From the NCBI GenBank assembly GCA_002083615.1, contig MSXO01000013.1, positions 33,832 through 97,831 of the forward strand: a DNA stretch of 64,000 nt, read 5' to 3'. A model generated the notes under the pieces. That model was given only the letters and a program-made list of their open reading frames with translations, ran no database searches and was not told the origin of the DNA. Of the stretch, positions 24,566 to 32,803 are shown piece after piece (positions within the stretch are counted from its first letter, which is position 1; every line of letters starts with the position of its first letter). Origin of the DNA: Proteobacteria bacterium ST_bin11 (GTDB lineage: Bacteria; Pseudomonadota; Gammaproteobacteria; Methylococcales; Methylomonadaceae). A program made the position numbers and the translations under genes.

Positions 24566-26269
24566 ATGATTGATTGTATGTATAGACATTATTGTGCGCG
24601 GTTGTTGTTTGGCCTGTTAATCCTTCTGAACGGTGCGCTACAGGCGGCAGAGATTCAAGTGGCGGTTGATCGCAACCCGGTTGGCTTAAACGAATCGTTT
24701 CAGATTACTTTCACGGCCAGCGATGATCCGGACGGCAACCCCGATTTTGCGCCCTTGCAAGAAAATTTCGAAATTCTCAGTCAGCAGCGTAGCAGTAATT
24801 CCTCGTGGGTGAACGGCAAGAGCAGTCGCAGCGAACAATGGATAGTCCGGGCGATGGCCAAACAAGCCGGGGAGTTGTTCATTCCGCCGATTGCCTTCGG
24901 TGCCGATAGCAGCAAGCCTTTGAAACTGGTCGTGAATGAAAATACCGCCACGCCGCAAGGCAACGACGACATATTTCTGGAGGTAACAGCCACGCCCGAG
25001 CAACCTTACGTGCAATCGCAGGTCTTGTACACGCTGAAGTTGTTCCGCAAGGTACAGATTACTCAGGCCAGTCTTAGTGAGCCGGAGATCAAGGATGCGC
25101 TGGTCGAAAAACTGGGCGAGGATAGTACCTATGCCACCCAAATCAAGGGGGTGGATTATTGGGTGACTGAACGCAAATATGCAATTTTTCCACAGCAAAG
25201 TGGGGTGTTTACCATTGCACCGTTGATCTTAAATGCTGAATTCATCGGCAATCAACGGCAACCGCGCTTTAACGGCTTTTTCAACCGGCCCGACACCGAA
25301 TCTCGCCGGCTGGCTTCCAAAGCCATCACCTTAAATGTGCAAGCGGTGCCCGCCAGCTTTAAAAGTCCGAACTGGTTGAGCGCCGAGTCGGTAAAACTCA
25401 GCGAAACATGGTCAGATGCCGGCCTGCAAACCCAAGTCGGCGAACCTTTGACCCGCACCCTCACCCTCAGCGCGAAAGGCGCGACGGTAGGTCAGTTGCC
25501 GGAGCTGCTCGGTAAAACCGCTATCGACGGTATCAAAACCTATCCCGACCAACCCGTGCTGAAGGAAGACAAACAAAGCGAAGGTTTGACGGCGCTGCGC
25601 GAGGAAAAAATTGCCTTCATCCCTTCCCGGCCCGGTGAATATAGCTTGCCGGCGCTGGACATTGCCTGGTTCAACACTAAAACTCAGAAAATGGAAACTG
25701 CGCACCTGCCCAGCGTCAAGCTGAGAGCCTCGGCTAGCGCCGAAGATACCCAGGCGTCGGCACCGCCTGCTACGACGACTGCGATGCAGGAGCCGCAAAA
25801 TAGTCAAGTTAGTGCGTCGCCGATAAGCGTCACCAGCAGCAGCGATACCCGTTTTTGGCAGGCTGTATCGGCGACTTTGGCGTTGGCTTGGTTGCTGACT
25901 CTGGCGGTGCTGTATGGCCGCCCTTCCAGCAGAGAGGCAACGGCCTCACCCAACACAAAGGTTCTGCCGGTAACTGCCCTCGAAAAGACGCTGAAACGGG
26001 CTTGTTGGGAGAATAATTCGCAGGCCGCCAAGCAGGCTTTGCTGCAGTGGGGCAAGGCTGAGTTTGGCGCGGAGAGTTTGGGCGCAATTGCCGCCCATTG
26101 TACCGAGGCGCTTAGGGAAGAAGTTTTGGGGTTGAATCGTTTGCTCTATTCAGGACAGCATCAGGATTGGCAAGGCCAGGCGCTTTGGCAGGCGTTTTCC
26201 GCTAAACCGACAGTGACTGGCGGCGATCGGAAAAGCGCTGACGGCTTGGAGCCTTTGTTCAAGATATAA
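24566..26269 (+). CDS. BatD-family (oxygen-tolerance) membrane protein
   Basis: The 567-residue protein has a signal peptide (LLFGLLILLNGALQAAE), repeated beta-rich extracytoplasmic domains (IQVAVDRNPVGLNESFQITF; VTATPEQPYVQSQVLYTLKLFRKV; KSPNWLSAES; IAFIPSRPGEYSLP), one membrane helix at about 430-450 and a cytoplasmic helical tail. BatD normally closes a moxR-DUF58-DUF4381-VWA operon. Here it is separated from the VWA genes by the CBS protein and the RND pump, and begins right after the pump stop (TAAATG). Confidence 0.9.
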   Translation: MIDCMYRHYCARLLFGLLILLNGALQAAEIQVAVDRNPVGLNESFQITFTASDDPDGNPDFAPLQENFEILSQQRSSNSSWVNGKSSRSEQWIVRAMAKQAGELFIPPIAFGADSSKPLKLVVNENTATPQGNDDIFLEVTATPEQPYVQSQVLYTLKLFRKVQITQASLSEPEIKDALVEKLGEDSTYATQIKGVDYWVTERKYAIFPQQSGVFTIAPLILNAEFIGNQRQPRFNGFFNRPDTESRRLASKAITLNVQAVPASFKSPNWLSAESVKLSETWSDAGLQTQVGEPLTRTLTLSAKGATVGQLPELLGKTAIDGIKTYPDQPVLKEDKQSEGLTALREEKIAFIPSRPGEYSLPALDIAWFNTKTQKMETAHLPSVKLRASASAEDTQASAPPATTTAMQEPQNSQVSASPISVTSSSDTRFWQAVSATLALAWLLTLAVLYGRPSSREATASPNTKVLPVTALEKTLKRACWENNSQAAKQALLQWGKAEFGAESLGAIAAHCTEALREEVLGLNRLLYSGQHQDWQGQALWQAFSAKPTVTGGDRKSADGLEPLFKI

Positions 26270-26325
26270 GGGTTTAAGCGGTAGATACACGAAATTTTTC
26301 GGCTGACCATTGGTGATGGACAGGC

Positions 26326-26877
26326 TTAATTGCGGTTGTTCAGATGTGCCAACGCCATATACAAGGCAGCGATCGAGCGCGCTTCGCTGCATTCGCCAGT
26401 GGCCAGCAGCGTGTCGATACTGTTTAATGGCCAGGGTACTACTTGCAGTTCTTCCGGTTCGTCGCCCACCAGTTTTTCCGGGTATAACTCTTCGGCGAGA
26501 ATAATATCGATTGTGTGCTCCAAATAGGCCGGCGCCAGGGATACGCGGTGCAAATGGCGTAATTTGGCGGCGCCGTAGCCAATCTCCTCTTTCAATTCCC
26601 GATTCGCGGCGTCCAGCATGTCCTCGCCGGCGTCCAGCTTGCCTTTAGGTAAACCCAATTCGTATTGATGGATGCCGGCGGCGTATTCCCGGACCAACAG
26701 CACTGTATCGGGGTCCAGCATCGGTACCACTAGCACAGCGCCATGGGAAGCGCTACGAGCCAGACGTTCGTATTGGCGTCTTTCGCCGTTACTAAACTCC
26801 AAATCCAAGGATTCTATGCAGAATTGCCGAGTTTGCGCGATGACGGTTTGTTTTAGAATTTTCGGTCTGTTGGGCAT
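26326..26877 (-). CDS. nudE: ADP compounds hydrolase NudE (Nudix)
   Basis: The 183-residue protein carries a complete Nudix box, GKLDAGEDMLDAANRELKEE followed by IGY (about residues 78-100), after YELGLPKGK. NudE hydrolyses ADP-ribose, NADH, Ap3A and similar ADP compounds. The N-terminus resembles E. coli NudE. It is convergent with BatD. The link nudE...yrfG is kept in enterobacteria too, here with a chemoreceptor gene between. Confidence 0.93.
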   Translation of the reverse strand: MPNRPKILKQTVIAQTRQFCIESLDLEFSNGERRQYERLARSASHGAVLVVPMLDPDTVLLVREYAAGIHQYELGLPKGKLDAGEDMLDAANRELKEEIGYGAAKLRHLHRVSLAPAYLEHTIDIILAEELYPEKLVGDEPEELQVVPWPLNSIDTLLATGECSEARSIAALYMALAHLNNRN

Positions 26878-26959
26878 CGGCTTGGGTTTTACAAGTGATT
26901 GCTAAAATGGGTTTGATTTGGATGCCAAACGCCGTTCGACGACCGGCGCGATAACACGT

Positions 26960-28471
26960 CTAACTATTGGCCAATTTGAAAAAACCAACCACGGTTTGCA
27001 GTTGTTCGGCTTGACCGTTCAATTCTTCGGCGGTTGCCGCCATTTGTTCCGAAGCAGCCGCATTTTGTTGGGTGACTCTATCCAACTGACGCATCGCCTC
27101 GCTAATTTGTTTAATGCCGCCGGCCTGTTCGGCGGAGGCGGCATTGATTTCTTGCACCAGATCGGCAGTTTTGATGATACCCGGTAGCACGTCGCCAATT
27201 AGTGCACCGGCTTTTTCGGCGATCGAGACGCTGTTGGACGCCAATTCGTTGATTTCCGCCGCCGTCGTGCGACTGCTTTCCGCCAGTTTACGGACTTCCG
27301 CCGCTACGACGGCAAAGCCTTTGCCGTGTTCGCCAGCGGAGGCGGCTTCGATTGCCGCGTTTAGGGATAACAAATTGGTTTTGTAGGCAATATCTTCGAT
27401 AAGCCCGATTTTTTTGGCGATGTGTTTCATGGCACTGACGGTTTCTATTACCGCTTCGCCGCCTTGTTTGGCCTCGCTGGCGGATTTGCCGGCCATCTGT
27501 TCAGTGATATGGGCGTTTTCGGTCGTTTGTTGCACCGAAGCATTGAGTTGCTCGATAGAGCAGGTGGTTTCTTCGACGCTGGCTGCCTGCTCGGTGGTGG
27601 CTTGGCTAATCGATTGCGCGGTAGCGCTGACCTGCTGGGACGCCGAGCTTAAGACGTTGGCGTTACCGAGAACTTGCCGAACTACGTCGCTGAGCTGGTC
27701 GCGCATGCCCTTTAAATCGTACAACAAACTGCTGTTGTCGCCTTCCCGCAATTCTATCGCGACGGAAAGGTCGCCGCCCGCCATGGCATTAAGCGCGCCC
27801 GCCGCATAACCGGGCTCTCCGCCAAGTTGGTTCATCAAGCTTTTAGTGATCAAATAGCCGGCAAGGCTGCCAATGACAACGGAAATTAACGCCAGTACGG
27901 CCATCAACGTCACGCTTTGATTAACCGTTTCCTTGGCCTCGACCCCAGATTGTTCCATTAATTTGGTTTGAAACTCGATGAGCGCGGCTACCGCGTCCAG
28001 ATAATCGGCTTGTAACTTCCTGACTTGGGATAAAAGGAAATCGACCGCTTCCGCTTGTTTACCCTCTCGAACCAAGTTGATGAACTGATCCTGGGCCGCC
28101 ACGTAAGGGGCTCGGGCGTCGATAACTTTTTTGAGGACGGCTTTGCCTTCTGTGCTGCTAATAGTTTCGTCGAGTTTGTTTAGGTTTTCCTTGATAGCTC
28201 TGCGGGCTTCTTGAATACGGGCTAGCTCCTTGTCGATGGTGGCTTGATCTTTGACAATCAGGGTATTGCGCATCGAACGGGCAATAACGTTGATACTGCC
28301 GATGACATTATTGGCCCAGACCGTTTTTGGAAATTTATCGTTGACCATATTGTCGATGTTGGACAAAAGGTCGTTCATACCCTTGATGCTAATGCCGGCG
28401 ATCATGGCTAGTAACAGTAGTACTCCACTGAATCCCAATCCTAATCGGGTCCGAACTTTCATGGTACTCAT
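26960..28471 (-). CDS. Methyl-accepting chemotaxis protein
   Basis: The 503-residue receptor has TM1 at about residues 9-31, a four-helix-bundle periplasmic sensor (with VKDQATIDKELARI, REGKQAEAVDFLLSQ), TM2 at about 187-210, a HAMP region and a signalling domain. The highly conserved hairpin tip reads IEDIAYKTNLLSLNAAIEAA, SAGEHGKGFAVVAAEVRKLA. No C-terminal NWETF-like pentapeptide for CheR/CheB tethering is seen. The ligand is unknown. An AGGAG Shine-Dalgarno lies 8 bases upstream of the first ATG; the second ATG at residue 4 is also possible. Confidence 0.95.
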   Translation of the reverse strand: MSTMKVRTRLGLGFSGVLLLLAMIAGISIKGMNDLLSNIDNMVNDKFPKTVWANNVIGSINVIARSMRNTLIVKDQATIDKELARIQEARRAIKENLNKLDETISSTEGKAVLKKVIDARAPYVAAQDQFINLVREGKQAEAVDFLLSQVRKLQADYLDAVAALIEFQTKLMEQSGVEAKETVNQSVTLMAVLALISVVIGSLAGYLITKSLMNQLGGEPGYAAGALNAMAGGDLSVAIELREGDNSSLLYDLKGMRDQLSDVVRQVLGNANVLSSASQQVSATAQSISQATTEQAASVEETTCSIEQLNASVQQTTENAHITEQMAGKSASEAKQGGEAVIETVSAMKHIAKKIGLIEDIAYKTNLLSLNAAIEAASAGEHGKGFAVVAAEVRKLAESSRTTAAEINELASNSVSIAEKAGALIGDVLPGIIKTADLVQEINAASAEQAGGIKQISEAMRQLDRVTQQNAAASEQMAATAEELNGQAEQLQTVVGFFKLANS

Positions 28472-28796
28472 GAACTTAACTCCTATCGATAGCTGATGCC
28501 GGATGAAACATATCTTAACCCGTCCCTAAAAAGCCGCCGACTTTAGTTCCTGCGAGGCTATTAAGGCTCCGGAGGGGCGCTTTCCATTGAGCTGGGATAA
28601 GACTGCCTTGAATATGGCAGGACGGTTCTGCACGAACGCGATGGCCGCGACCGCTGTTACCGGTTAGTCAATCTTTTAATCCTTTTTCTTATAGACATCA
28701 AGCCTTACTGGACTTGGCGACTTTCCGGTTAAAATAAATAACTGATCCAGGCCTTGCTTGGGAACTATTGAGAGCGATTTAGAAGGATAAACTGAA
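28472..28796. other. Divergent intergenic region, no gene seen
   Basis: These 325 bases separate the minus-strand chemoreceptor gene from plus-strand yrfG and must hold both promoters. I see small inverted repeats (for example CTGCC / GGCAG around 28602-28622) but no convincing promoter pair, riboswitch or reading frame. Confidence 0.5.
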
Positions 28797-29453
28797 ATGC
28801 TCAACTGGAAACAAATCGATACGGTGCTGTTGGATATGGACGGTACTTTGCTGGACTTGAATTTTGATAATCATTTTTGGCAGGAGTTTGTACCCTTACG
28901 ATTTGCCGAACTGCACGGCTTAGCGCTTGAGGACGCCAAGCAGCAATTGGCTCCGCGCTTCAAGGCCATGGAGGGAAGGTTGGAGTGGTACTGCTTGGAT
29001 TATTGGACGCGTGAATTGGCCTTGAATATCGTCGGGCTAAAGCAGGAGTTGGCCGGACTGATTGCGGTACATCCGCATGTCACCGAGTTTTTGGATGCGG
29101 TTCGGGCTAGCGGCAAACGCTTATTCCTGGTGACTAATGCGCACCGCGATAGCTTGAATTTGAAAATGGAAAAAACCTGTCTACACCGGTTTTTCGACGA
29201 AATCATTTCGTCGCACGATTTTGGTTTTGCCAAGGAACAGCAAGGCTTTTGGCAGATCCTGCAAGACAATCATCTGTTTGAAAAACAGAGCACGCTGCTG
29301 GTAGACGATAGTGTTGCCGTGCTGACGTCCGCCCGGACTTTCGGCATTGCTCATCTGGTGTCGATCAGCAAGCCGGATAGCCAAAGACCGGTTAAGCCGG
29401 TTGCTGAGTTTGCGGCGGTAGAGGATTTTCGGGCGTTGATGCCTGGTTTGTAG
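28797..29453 (+). CDS. yrfG: HAD-family GMP/IMP nucleotidase YrfG-like
   Basis: The 218-residue HAD hydrolase has motif I LLDMDGTLLDLNFDNHFW (nucleophile and acid Asp), motif II LVTNAHRDS, the Lys-containing segment FGFAKEQQGFW and motif IV LLVDDSVAVLTSA. YrfG-type enzymes dephosphorylate purine nucleotides such as GMP and IMP. An AGAAGGATAA Shine-Dalgarno precedes it. Its 3' end overlaps the 3' end of rhlB on the opposite strand by 62 bases. Confidence 0.9.
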   Translation: MLNWKQIDTVLLDMDGTLLDLNFDNHFWQEFVPLRFAELHGLALEDAKQQLAPRFKAMEGRLEWYCLDYWTRELALNIVGLKQELAGLIAVHPHVTEFLDAVRASGKRLFLVTNAHRDSLNLKMEKTCLHRFFDEIISSHDFGFAKEQQGFWQILQDNHLFEKQSTLLVDDSVAVLTSARTFGIAHLVSISKPDSQRPVKPVAEFAAVEDFRALMPGL

Positions 29454-30732
29454 CCGCTGCCGGGCGTTGCGGCCTGTTTTCTCGGGGTTTGTGCTCTGCC
29501 CGCGGTGGGCGTTTGTCGCGTTGCATCACCCGTTCGCGCGGTTCACGGCGTTCGGGTTTGTTCACGTCTTCCACCATCAATTCCGGGGTAATGGCTTGCA
29601 CCGGCACTTTCTCGCCGATGTAGTCTTCAATGTCCGGCATCGAATACGCGTACTCTTCGCAAATAAAGCTTATAGCCTCGCCGCTGGCGCCGAAACGGGC
29701 AGTACGGCCTATCCGGTGCACATAATCTTCGACATCCTGCGGTAAGTCGTAATTAAACACATGCGACACGTCGGGAATATGCAAGCCGCGCGCGGCTACG
29801 TCGGTAGCAATTAACAGCGTGACTCGATTTTCTTGGAAGTCGTTGAGTAGGCGCTGACGTTTATCCTGTGGTACGTCGCCGCTGAGCATCGCGGTTTTAT
29901 GACCGTTGGCTTGCAGATAATCGTCCAGTTGTTCGGCGCAACGCTTGGTATTGACGAAGACGATGCTGCGCTGCGGTTGGTGCTGTCTCAGCAAGCCCAG
30001 CAATAGCGGGATTTTTTGTTCATTGGCTGGGCAGTAAGCCACCTGATTGATGGCTTTGGATGTCACTTCCTCGGATTCGATACGAATCAGTACCGGGTTA
30101 TTCATGTGCTCGTAGGCTAGTTCGGTCACTTTATAAGAGAGCGTGGCCGAAAATAACATATTCAGGCGCTTTTCCGCGGGCGGCATGCGGCGCAGCAAGA
30201 AGCGGATGTCTTTGATAAAGCCCAGGTCGAACATGCGATCGGCTTCGTCCATCACGGTAACTTGAATGTTATCCAAGGTGAAGGCGCCTTGCCGGTAAAA
30301 GTCGATGATCCGCCCTGGCGTGCCGATAATGATGTCGACATTACCTTTGATTTTATCTAGCTGCTTTTGGTAATCGGTGCCGCCGTAGATCAGTGCAAAC
30401 TTTAGGTTAAGGTATTTGCTTAGGGCCAGGGCGTCTTTGTGAATCTGGATCGCCAGTTCCCGAGTTGGCGCCAAAATCAGCGCGCGCGGGTTTTTGATTT
30501 TTTCGCTTTCGTCGTTAATCAAATGCTGAAAGGTTGCCAGCAGAAACGTGGCGGTTTTGCCGGTGCCTGTTTGGGCTTGGCCGGCAATGTCTTTGCCTCT
30601 TAAGGACAAGGGCAAGGATTTGTCCTGAATCGGCGTGCAGTTGATAAATCCTGCTTCTTTTAGACCCTTGATGATGGAGTCGGACAGCTCCAAGTTGCTA
30701 AAACGCGTTTCCGTCAAATGTGTTTTCTTCAT
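29392..30732 (-). CDS. rhlB: ATP-dependent RNA helicase RhlB
   Basis: The 446-residue DEAD-box helicase begins MKKTHLTETRFSNLELS, very like E. coli RhlB. It shows the Q motif, AQTGTGKT, PTRELA, TPGRI, VMDEADRMFD, LFSATL, and HRIGRTAR. The C-terminus is a Pro/Arg/Gln-rich tail, longer than usual, that may bind RNA or RNase E. RhlB unwinds RNA for the degradosome. Its place divergent from trxA-rho is the classical gammaproteobacterial arrangement and supports the name over other DEAD-box helicases. Confidence 0.94.
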   Translation of the reverse strand: MKKTHLTETRFSNLELSDSIIKGLKEAGFINCTPIQDKSLPLSLRGKDIAGQAQTGTGKTATFLLATFQHLINDESEKIKNPRALILAPTRELAIQIHKDALALSKYLNLKFALIYGGTDYQKQLDKIKGNVDIIIGTPGRIIDFYRQGAFTLDNIQVTVMDEADRMFDLGFIKDIRFLLRRMPPAEKRLNMLFSATLSYKVTELAYEHMNNPVLIRIESEEVTSKAINQVAYCPANEQKIPLLLGLLRQHQPQRSIVFVNTKRCAEQLDDYLQANGHKTAMLSGDVPQDKRQRLLNDFQENRVTLLIATDVAARGLHIPDVSHVFNYDLPQDVEDYVHRIGRTARFGASGEAISFICEEYAYSMPDIEDYIGEKVPVQAITPELMVEDVNKPERREPRERVMQRDKRPPRAEHKPRENRPQRPAAATNQASTPENPLPPQTQQPA

Positions 30733-30774
30733 AGCCCGATAGGATAAACCAAAAAGCCTCGCGTTTGAAATCGA

Positions 30775-30804
30775 TTGACAATTAAAGCGCAGCGAAACTA
30801 TAGT
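30775..30804 (+). promoter_or_regulatory. Predicted sigma70 promoter for trxA
   Basis: A perfect -35 hexamer TTGACA (30775-30780) is followed by 18 bases and TATAGT (30799-30804), matching consensus at 5 of 6. The predicted transcription start near 30811 would leave a leader of about 23 bases before the GTG start of trxA. This is the strongest promoter match I noticed in the window. Confidence 0.72.
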
Positions 30805-30833
30805 AATGACTTTGTAAACTAATGGAGAATGGC

Positions 30834-31160
30834 GTGAGCGACCTAGTCCTTCATGTATCAGACGCTGATTTTAATGAAACTGTGTTGAAAGCCGGTATGC
30901 CGGTGTTGGTCGATTACTGGGCTGAGTGGTGCGGTCCGTGCAAAATGATTGCGCCGGTTTTGGATGAAATTGCATCCGAATATCAGGGCAAACTCACTGT
31001 TGCCAAGTTGAATATCGACGAGAACCCCAAAACGCCTCAACACTACGGTGTGCGTGGCATTCCCACCTTAATGATCTTCAAAGGTGGCGAAGTTGAGGCA
31101 ACCAAAGTCGGCGCGTTAACCAAATCTCAATTGGCTGCATTCATCGATAACAATCTGTAA
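30834..31160 (+). CDS. trxA: Thioredoxin 1
   Basis: This 108-residue protein has the active site WAEWCGPCKMIAP and the cis-Pro segment VRGIPTLMIFKGGE. It is the cytoplasmic disulfide reductant used by ribonucleotide reductase and others. I chose the GTG start because MSDLVLHVSDADF matches the E. coli N-terminus and a GGAG lies 7 bases upstream. The upstream ATG at 30822 would add four residues and has no Shine-Dalgarno. It precedes rho, as in E. coli. Confidence 0.97.
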   Translation: MSDLVLHVSDADFNETVLKAGMPVLVDYWAEWCGPCKMIAPVLDEIASEYQGKLTVAKLNIDENPKTPQHYGVRGIPTLMIFKGGEVEATKVGALTKSQLAAFIDNNL

Positions 31161-31170
31161 TTGCAGGTCG

Positions 31171-31213
31171 AATAACCGGATTTATTAAAAATGTTTTGAT
31201 AAGTCCGGTTATT
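31171..31213. terminator. Inverted repeat between trxA and rho (possible terminator)
   Basis: A perfect 10-base inverted repeat, AATAACCGGA (31171-31180) and TCCGGTTATT (31204-31213), encloses a 23-base AT-rich loop just after the trxA stop. No run of T follows, so it is not a classical intrinsic terminator. It may slow polymerase, protect the trxA 3' end or act in rho autoregulation. A second small stem AAACGG / CCGTTT (31288-31306) lies in the rho leader. Confidence 0.4.
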
Positions 31214-31334
31214 ACGCTAAAATTTTCATTGCTTGCTTCTTCGCATCCTGAACTTCCCTAGTTAATCCAACAATCACCTTCCGCTGTAAACGGTATTCTG
31301 CCGTTTTGCATTTCTTTCATTTCCCTTAATCAAC

Positions 31335-32591
31335 ATGAATCTTACCGAGTTAAAACTTAAACAAGCCACTGAAATTATTGCAATAGCTGAGTCTTTGGGG
31401 CTGGAAAATATCGACAGAGCCCGAAAGCAGGAGCTGATTTTTGCGATTTTGAAGAAACAGGCTAAGAGCGGTGAAGATATTTTTGGCGATGGGGTTTTAG
31501 AAATACTGGCGGACGGATTCGGTTTTTTAAGAACGCCCGGTTGCTCCTATTTAGCCGGACCTGATGATATTTATGTGTCGCCCAGCCAGATAAGACGTTT
31601 TGGATTACGTACCGGCGATACTGTCAGCGGCAAAATCCGCCCACCTAAAGAAGGTGAACGCTATTTTGCGATGCTGAAAGTTGAAAGTATCAACTTCGAA
31701 TCCCCCGAACAATCCAAAAATAAGATTTCCTTTTCCAACCTCACGCCACTGTTTGCCAACAAACGCTTTCGTTTGGAACAAGGCAACGGCACCAGTGAAG
31801 ATTTGACCGCCCGCATCATCGACTTGATTGCTCCCATCGGTAAAGGCCAGCGCGGCCTGATCGTCTCGCCGCCAAAAGCCGGTAAAACTATGATCATGCA
31901 AAGCATCGCCCACGCGATTGCCGAGAACAATCCAGAGTGTTACCTGATCGTGTTGCTGATCGACGAGCGTCCTGAAGAGGTTACCGAGATGGAGCGTTGC
32001 GTGCGCGGCGAAGTGGTATCCAGTACCTTCGACGAACCGGCGACTCGTCACGTGCAGGTGGCCGACATGGTAATCGAAAAGGCCCGGCGTATGGTAGAAC
32101 ACAAGCACGACGTGGTTATCCTGTTAGACTCGATTACCCGTTTGGCCCGCGCTTACAACATGGTCGTGCCGTCATCCGGCAAATTGTTGTCCGGCGGTGT
32201 GGATGCGAATGCGTTGGAAAAACCCAAACGCTTCTTCGGTGCAGCACGGAATATCGAAGAAGGCGGTAGCTTGACCATCATTGCCACCGCGCTGGTGGAA
32301 ACCGGTTCGCGGATGGACGAGGTGATCTTCGAAGAGTTCAAGGGTACCGGTAACATGGAGCTGCATCTGGAGCGGAAAATCGCCGAGAAGCGGATTTATC
32401 CGGCCATTAACATCAACCGCTCCGGCACGCGTCGCGAGGAATATCTGGTTGATCCCGACGAACTGCAAAAAACCTGGATTTTACGCAAAATCCTGCAGCC
32501 GATGGACGAGTTGGCCGCATCCGAGTTTTTGCTAGGCAAGCTCAAAGACTTTAAAACCAATGCCGCGTTCTTCGAGTCGATGAAACGATAA
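31335..32591 (+). CDS. rho: Transcription termination factor Rho
   Basis: The 418 residues match the E. coli length. The protein has the N-terminal RNA-binding cold-shock-like domain (LADGFGFLRTPGCSYLAGPDDIYVSPSQI), the P-loop SPPKAGKTMIMQ, LIDERPEEVTEMERCV, the Walker B segment DVVILLDSITRLARAYN and the Q/R-loop region GAARNIEEGGSLTIIATAL. It forms a hexameric helicase that ends transcription at C-rich unstructured RNA. The long 5' leader, about 170 bases after trxA, fits known Rho autoregulation. Confidence 0.98.
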   Translation: MNLTELKLKQATEIIAIAESLGLENIDRARKQELIFAILKKQAKSGEDIFGDGVLEILADGFGFLRTPGCSYLAGPDDIYVSPSQIRRFGLRTGDTVSGKIRPPKEGERYFAMLKVESINFESPEQSKNKISFSNLTPLFANKRFRLEQGNGTSEDLTARIIDLIAPIGKGQRGLIVSPPKAGKTMIMQSIAHAIAENNPECYLIVLLIDERPEEVTEMERCVRGEVVSSTFDEPATRHVQVADMVIEKARRMVEHKHDVVILLDSITRLARAYNMVVPSSGKLLSGGVDANALEKPKRFFGAARNIEEGGSLTIIATALVETGSRMDEVIFEEFKGTGNMELHLERKIAEKRIYPAININRSGTRREEYLVDPDELQKTWILRKILQPMDELAASEFLLGKLKDFKTNAAFFESMKR

Positions 32592-32606
32592 GCACCAAAC
32601 TCCCAC

Positions 32607-32632
32607 CGACGAGCGATACGCATCGCTCGTCG
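32607..32632 (+). terminator. Hairpin after rho
   Basis: A perfect 11-base stem, CGACGAGCGAT (32607-32617) and ATCGCTCGTCG (32622-32632), with the tetraloop ACGC begins 16 bases after the rho stop. It would be very stable in RNA. No T-tract follows, so it may serve as a 3' end-protecting stem or a Rho-assisted terminator. The rest of the gap to 32803 has no recognised feature. Confidence 0.5.
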
Positions 32633-32803
32633 CAAGCTGGCTAAACAATCTCCAATACTGTTTTACTCCCCCGTTTTATTCATAAAACACAAAAGCCTAT
32701 CCTTAGTCTGAGGCGCGGGCGGTAGCGCATCAATACATTTGATGGTTATCGATGCCATTTATTTTGTTATATTGCGCGACGACCTTAAACGAGGAGTACG
32801 GCC

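Noticed and set aside
28472..28796. Possible c-di-GMP (GEMM-type) riboswitch before the chemoreceptor
   Set aside because: Fragments such as CTCCGG are present, but the GEMM consensus order and tetraloop receptor are not. I could not support it.
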